Source: Beijerinckiaceae bacterium (lineage in GTDB: Bacteria > Pseudomonadota > Alphaproteobacteria > Rhizobiales > Beijerinckiaceae). From it: 64,000 nucleotides of DNA. How positions within the stretch are numbered: position 1 is the first letter of the stretch; every line of letters begins with the position of its first letter. The notes under the pieces are model-generated. The model saw nothing but the letters and a program-made list of their open reading frames with translations, was not told the origin of the DNA and searched no databases. Shown here one piece after another: positions 60,301-64,000 of the stretch. The translations under genes and the position numbers were made by a program. The stretch is from contig JALJOM010000003.1 of the NCBI GenBank assembly GCA_024304885.1, positions 716,110 to 780,109 of the forward strand, in the 5' to 3' direction.

Positions 60301-63300
60301 TCGGCCCGGCCGCATCGCGCGGCGTCGAGCCCGAGCACGAGATCGCGGAAGAGCGACGGTGACGGCTCGATCGCGGCGAGGACGGCTTCCGAGCCCATGG
60401 CTTGGCGCAGCTTCGGCCAAGCGGTCGGATCGAGGGTCAGGCGCTGCAGTCCCTCGGCCGCGATGACGAGGTCGAATGCGCCTTGCGGCAGGTCGGCGAG
60501 CTTGTCGACATAGGCGAGCTCGCGATGCGCCTCGAAGGCGAGCCGCGCGCGCTCCAGGCGGCGCCGTTCCGGATCGAGGATCGTCAGCCGCGCATCGCGT
60601 GTGGCCGCGAGCGCGATCGTCCGCGCCGTGAGGGGGCCGTAGCCGATCTGGAGGATGCGCATCGCGCGATCCTTCGGCCAGGAGGCGCGGGTCTCCTCGA
60701 GGAGCTTCGTCAGTGCCGCGGCCGAGGCGCGCACCTGATAGCCGCCGATCTCGAAGGCATCGAGGGCCGAGCCGACGAACGGGACGAGGAAGGTCGCGAC
60801 ATCGCCTGCGCAGAGCGCCTCGATCGCGGCCCCGGTGGCGGCGGCGAGCAGGAGCTCGGCGGCATATTGCTGGTGATCGGCCGCGAAGCTCTGCAGGATT
60901 ACCTCGTGGTCGGGAAGCTGCGCCTCCTCGTCGATCTGCCAGGACCGCCCCGCCCTCTGCGCGAGGCCGGACCGTTCGAGCGCGACGAGAAGGGTCTCGA
61001 ACCAGCCCTTCGTCGCAGCCGGCAGGCGTCCGCTCTCGACCAGATCGTCGATCGAGAAAAGGGCGCCGGAGGCGAGGGCCCGCGCGGCGCGCAGGGCGAG
61101 GGAGGTCGCCCATCCTTCGAGGAGGATGACGTCGTCGCCGACGCCGGCATCGATCACGCTCGAACGGAGCACGCGCGCGGCGGAGCGTACCGCCGAGGCG
61201 CGGAGCGCCGGATCGCCGTGAGCCGCGGTCGGCTCGCAGGCGAGCCGGAGGCGCTGCACGATCGAGGCGTCGGCGAGGCTGTTCGCCGCCCCGGTCCGCA
61301 AGGCCTGGTAGCGGATGTCCTGCAGGGTCGCGATCGGCGCGCCTTCGGCGTCGAGCAAGGTGAAGTCGGCGATGATCGACCTCTGGTCGTGCCGTTTCAC
61401 GTCGATCAGGGCGCGCTCGATCGGCGCGCCGGGCGCGACGAGGCGCACCGAGCCGAACCGGACCGGGATATAGGGCACGCCGCGCGCCGGCGCGTCCGCG
61501 CCGGTGAAGATCAGGATCAGGCCGTGGAAGCACGAATCGAGGCGGGCCGGGTCGAGCCCCTGCGAGTCCGCTGCGGTCGGCTCGACGAGATCGACGACGA
61601 TGCGGTTCTTTCCGGCGAGCCCTGCCCGCGCCAGCTGGCGGAAGTGCGGGCCGAACCCGAGGCCGCTTCGGACGGCCTCGGCATAGACGGCTTCGGCCTC
61701 GACGAAAGCGTCGGGCACCTCGTAGGCGGGTGCTGCATCGAGCCCCGCCGCGTCCTTGATGATCTTGGCCGTCGCGTGGACGAGCCAAGGCGAATCGGTC
61801 ATCCGGCGCCGGCTCGTGATCTCGACGAGCCCGGTCTGGGCCGTGACCTTGCAGACGACCTCGCGGGATTCGTCCGCGCCGAGCCGCATCGGCTGGAGAA
61901 TTTCGAGATCGGTGATGCGCGCCGTATCCGCCTGCAGCCAATCGCGGGCGACGGCGAGCGCCATCTCGACGAAGGCGGCGCCGGGCAGGATGACCTGGCC
62001 GTCGATCGCATGGTCGCCGAGATAGGGCAGGAGCAAGGTGTCGAGGACGGAGTGCCATTCGAGCCGATCCGGGCCCGAGCGCGCCCCGATCAGGGGATGC
62101 CACGGGCTCGGGCGGATCATGCCCGCGGCCTCGACGGTCTCCGGCAGCCTGTATTGCTTGCGCTGCCAGGGGTAATGCGGCAGCGCAACCCGCGGTCCGG
62201 GATCGGCGCCGAAGACCTTCTCGGCATCGACCTCGGCCCCGCGCGCGAGCGCCGTCGCGACCGCCGTGACGATCGGATCCTCGGCCTGGTCGCCGCGCGG
62301 CAGGACGCAGAAGCTCGCGATCTCGTGCCCGCTCGCCGCCACGGTGTCGTTGATATGGGACAGCAGCGTCGGGCGCGGCGCGATCTCGACGAAGACCTCG
62401 GCGCCGAGCCGGGCGGCTTCCGCGACCGCGTCGGCGAATCGGACGGGCTCGCGCACGTTGCGCCACCAATAGGTGGCATCGAGCTCGGCCCCGTCCGCCT
62501 TGGCCGCGAAGACCGTCGAGACGAAGGTCACGGCGGCCTCGTGCAGCGGCAGGCCGGCGAGATCGTGCAGGAGCGGCGCTTTCACGGGGGCCATGAGCGC
62601 GCTGTGGAAAGGATAGGCGAGGTCGAGGCCGCGGACCCTCCCGCCGTGGGGACGCGCCAGCGCGGGCATCCGCTCGAGGTCCTCGTCCGGGCCTGCGATC
62701 GTGAAGGCGCGGGGACTGTTCACCGCGGCGATCTCGAGCCGAGGCAGCTCGGCCACGACCCGCTCGGCGGCTTCACGCGGTCCGATCAGGGCCGACATGC
62801 CGCCGTGCCCATGCGTCAATTCCTGATGCAGGCTGCGGAAATGCACGACGCGGACGGCGCCTTCGAGATCGAGGATCCCGGCGGCCTCCGCGGCGGCGAC
62901 CTCGCCCACGCTGTGGCCGAGGACGAAGGCCGGCTCGAGACCCTTGCAACGCAAGGCATAGGTTGCCGCGGACTGCACCGCGAAGAGCAGAGGCTGGGCG
63001 ACGGTCGCGAGGCGGAGCTTGGCTTCGAGGTCCGCGGCCCCGAGCGCCTGGATCAAGGACCAGCCGGCGAGCTTCTCGAAGGCCGCGCTCACGGCATCGA
63101 ACCGGTTCCGGAACGCCTCCGACAGCTTGTAGGCCGCAACGCCCATGCCCGCCCATTGGCTGCCGTTGCCGGCATAGACGAAAGCGACCGGCGCCGCGCG
63201 GCCCACCGCCGTGCCGAAGGTGAGGCGGGAGCGGTCGGCCGAATCGTCTCCCGCGGCCTCGAGCGCCGCGCAGAGAGACTCCGGCGTATCGTAAGGCACG

Positions 63301-64000
63301 ACGAGGCGCTCGGTCATGCGCTCGCGATGATGGCCGGCCGCCGCGACGATCTCCGCGGCCGCGGTGCGGTCGAGGCCGCGCAAGCGATCGGCATAGTCCG
63401 CGGCGAGCGCCGAAAGCGCAGCCTGGCTCTGCGCGGACAGCACGAGGTAGGACGGCGTCGGCGCGGGTGTCGTCACGGCCGAAGGTGCCGCGGCGTCGGC
63501 GATGATCACATGCGCATTGGTGCCGCCGAAGCCGAACGAGTTGACCCCGGCGAAGCGGATGGCGCCATTCCGCTCGAGCGGCTTCGGCTCGTCGCAAACC
63601 TCGAGGTTGAGGCCCGAGAAGTCGATGTCGGGATTGGGCTCCTCGAAATGGAGCGAGGCGGGGACCTCGTCGTGCTCGAGCGCGAGCATGGCCTTGAGGG
63701 TTCCGGCGAGGCCGGAAGCCGCTTCCGTGTGACCGATGTTGGTCTTGATCGAGCCGATCGGCAAGGGCTTGCCGCGGCGCCGTCCGAGCACCTCACCGAG
63801 CGCGCCCGTCTCGATCGGGTCCCCGACCCTCGTCCCGGTGCCATGCGCCTCGACGAAGGCGAGCCGCTCGGGATCGATCGCATAGTCGGCATAGACGCGC
63901 GACAAGAGCGCCGCCTGATAGGCCTTCGACGGCAGCGAGATGCCCGAGGTCCGCCCGTCGGAGTTCACGCCGGAGGCGTGGATCATCGCATGGATGCGGT
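57342..64000 (-). CDS. Type I polyketide synthase, KS-AT-DH-(MT)-ER-KR-ACP, N-terminus beyond the window
   Basis: At least 2218 residues are read to the right edge. Counting from 63986, the KS C-terminal part (AFVEAHGTGTRVGDPIETGA; SIKTNIGHTEAASGLAGTLK), AT (VLGHSVGEVAAAEAAG about 355), DH (HAIDGQVILPGAAF about 658, second Asp in RLDSCFHGL), a degenerate methyltransferase-like region (MRILQIGYGPLTARTIALAA about 1109), ER (LIHGGAGGVGLAAVQIARWR about 1612), KR (LVTGGLGGFGLETARFLADH about 1810; FSSATTMIGNPGQGAYVAAN with Ser-Tyr-Asn) and ACP (IGLDSLMAVELALGLEKRLG about 2122) follow. This is the order of iterative, fully reducing synthases. No thioesterase is attached. The product is unknown; a reduced lipid-like chain is expected. 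Confidence 0.93.
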   Translation of the reverse strand, partial: RIHAMIHASGVNSDGRTSGISLPSKAYQAALLSRVYADYAIDPERLAFVEAHGTGTRVGDPIETGALGEVLGRRRGKPLPIGSIKTNIGHTEAASGLAGTLKAMLALEHDEVPASLHFEEPNPDIDFSGLNLEVCDEPKPLERNGAIRFAGVNSFGFGGTNAHVIIADAAAPSAVTTPAPTPSYLVLSAQSQAALSALAADYADRLRGLDRTAAAEIVAAAGHHRERMTERLVVPYDTPESLCAALEAAGDDSADRSRLTFGTAVGRAAPVAFVYAGNGSQWAGMGVAAYKLSEAFRNRFDAVSAAFEKLAGWSLIQALGAADLEAKLRLATVAQPLLFAVQSAATYALRCKGLEPAFVLGHSVGEVAAAEAAGILDLEGAVRVVHFRSLHQELTHGHGGMSALIGPREAAERVVAELPRLEIAAVNSPRAFTIAGPDEDLERMPALARPHGGRVRGLDLAYPFHSALMAPVKAPLLHDLAGLPLHEAAVTFVSTVFAAKADGAELDATYWWRNVREPVRFADAVAEAARLGAEVFVEIAPRPTLLSHINDTVAASGHEIASFCVLPRGDQAEDPIVTAVATALARGAEVDAEKVFGADPGPRVALPHYPWQRKQYRLPETVEAAGMIRPSPWHPLIGARSGPDRLEWHSVLDTLLLPYLGDHAIDGQVILPGAAFVEMALAVARDWLQADTARITDLEILQPMRLGADESREVVCKVTAQTGLVEITSRRRMTDSPWLVHATAKIIKDAAGLDAAPAYEVPDAFVEAEAVYAEAVRSGLGFGPHFRQLARAGLAGKNRIVVDLVEPTAADSQGLDPARLDSCFHGLILIFTGADAPARGVPYIPVRFGSVRLVAPGAPIERALIDVKRHDQRSIIADFTLLDAEGAPIATLQDIRYQALRTGAANSLADASIVQRLRLACEPTAAHGDPALRASAVRSAARVLRSSVIDAGVGDDVILLEGWATSLALRAARALASGALFSIDDLVESGRLPAATKGWFETLLVALERSGLAQRAGRSWQIDEEAQLPDHEVILQSFAADHQQYAAELLLAAATGAAIEALCAGDVATFLVPFVGSALDAFEIGGYQVRASAAALTKLLEETRASWPKDRAMRILQIGYGPLTARTIALAATRDARLTILDPERRRLERARLAFEAHRELAYVDKLADLPQGAFDLVIAAEGLQRLTLDPTAWPKLRQAMGSEAVLAAIEPSPSLFRDLVLGLDAARCGRADGETVPSEEAWAETLDALGLGDTAVEPIKTDAGIALLLTGGAAAVRRHWSGTGGVLIIGDGDARGTETTSSFATLLASSGMHVSFVLDSELTEEQLADNPEIMVFFSATAQDHGAAVDRLSETCFKLTHCVERLGPRKAIVWIVMTGATSAEADQEGNVAAGVWTFSRVLSNELQNLDIRRVDVAAHLPPAVLAERLRELVLSGTTETEIVLGEASTSVTRFEVFDPARRSDDRVAEAASLERCEGSGMERFRWLPTKRRPPERGEVEIAVEASGVNFRDVMWGLGLLPDEILENGFAGPTLGLECAGTVTAVGSGVRHVKVGDRVIAFAAGAFATHVTVPQVAVAALPGGIGSEAAATIPVAFLTAYYGLVTCGRLDKGEWVLIHGGAGGVGLAAVQIARWRGARVIATAGSAEKRALLRMLGAEHVFDSRSGAFVDAVKAATGQGVSVVLNSLSGEAMERSIGVLRPFGRFIELGKRDYVTNTQIGLRPFRRNLSYFGVDLDQLLLEDPATSKKLLQDVVALFQRKILVPLPYRTFDARDIGDAFHLMQQSGHIGKLVIRPPQPGEIKVRSDAAFTAASDKTHLVTGGLGGFGLETARFLADHGARHIVLTGRSGASSEEAKALVADLQARGVRVAVEALDVTDKAAMQRLFARFGADLPPLGGVMHAAMVLEDAAIANLEPAQFARVLNPKVTGAELLDQLTGTLPLDYFVLFSSATTMIGNPGQGAYVAANGFLEGLARRRRRRGLAALAVAWGAIGDVGVLARSRSTQEALERRTGVKAMTAREALNLMALSLAKPQATDDDGVIVLAPVDWAAASEHLAALRSPTYANLARRGATKSSERSKIDVAELLAQGSLDSVRKVVSDVIVEEIGRVLRLPREDVNRGKPLSEIGLDSLMAVELALGLEKRLGLKSALAAAVSTFTVGEFADHVISLATGSTTKDDQLAKSVAERHLGATAEAEGIASASALAKEKSKGLKDILQ

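Noticed and set aside
1-64000. CRISPR arrays, prophage genes or toxin-antitoxin pairs
   Set aside because: No regular repeat-spacer pattern and no recognised phage structural, integrase or toxin-antitoxin proteins were seen.

Overview
The window is about 65-68% G+C with strongly GC-biased codons. It carries a complete calcium-type methanol dehydrogenase operon, and conserved blocks (infA-maf-yacG; rplU-rpmA-GNAT-obgE-proB) in the order usual for Hyphomicrobiales. The source is most likely a methylotrophic alphaproteobacterium of that order (Beijerinckiaceae/Methylobacteriaceae/Methylocystaceae-like); the genus is not resolved from sequence alone.

Layout. 1-2400: start of nusB and intact ribH, then a low-GC insert carrying a frameshifted SAM methyltransferase, then a second exact 350-bp copy of the ribH 5' end. 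2.6-8.2 kb: two secreted proteins, a GH13 glucosidase, and a TlyA/RumA RNA-methyltransferase pair. 8.2-11.5 kb: a luxR-luxI quorum-sensing pair with a candidate lux box and a hairpin over the luxI ribosome binding site, a 1.2-kb regulatory-looking gap, and a TetR regulator. 11.8-22 kb: prfB with its programmed frameshift site, Nudix hydrolase, GST, flavodoxin, esterase, ALDH7-type dehydrogenase, malate synthase G, L32, and glutathionyl-hydroquinone reductase. 22-35.6 kb: a two-component system divergent from mxaFJGIRSACKLD plus a YVTN beta-propeller gene. 35.7-42.3 kb: proB, obgE, GNAT, L27, L21 and an M23 endopeptidase. 42.7-51 kb: a TPR/glycosyltransferase/DUF6165 fusion, a lone receiver protein, pssA, infA, maf, yacG, a YdcF protein and a GST. 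51-57 kb: a double alpha/beta-hydrolase membrane protein, a methyltransferase and a hybrid histidine kinase. 57.3 kb to the right edge: a large iterative-type PKS, cut by the window end.

How the parts fit. MxaF/MxaI (PQQ-methanol dehydrogenase) would pass electrons to cytochrome cL (MxaG). MxaJ, R, S, A, C, K, L and D assemble and calcium-load the enzyme. The divergent sensor kinase and NarL-type regulator are the obvious candidates for controlling mxa expression. Malate synthase G adds a glyoxylate-consuming step.

A striking feature is two families of dispersed intergenic repeats, called A and B here. All five B copies lie 3' of a gene in the same relative orientation; two supply the stop codon of the gene, and one contains a perfect 53-nt palindrome. 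The most unusual observations are this oriented repeat family, the ribH duplication around a G9-tract methyltransferase, the luxI leader hairpin, and three multidomain proteins of unusual architecture.
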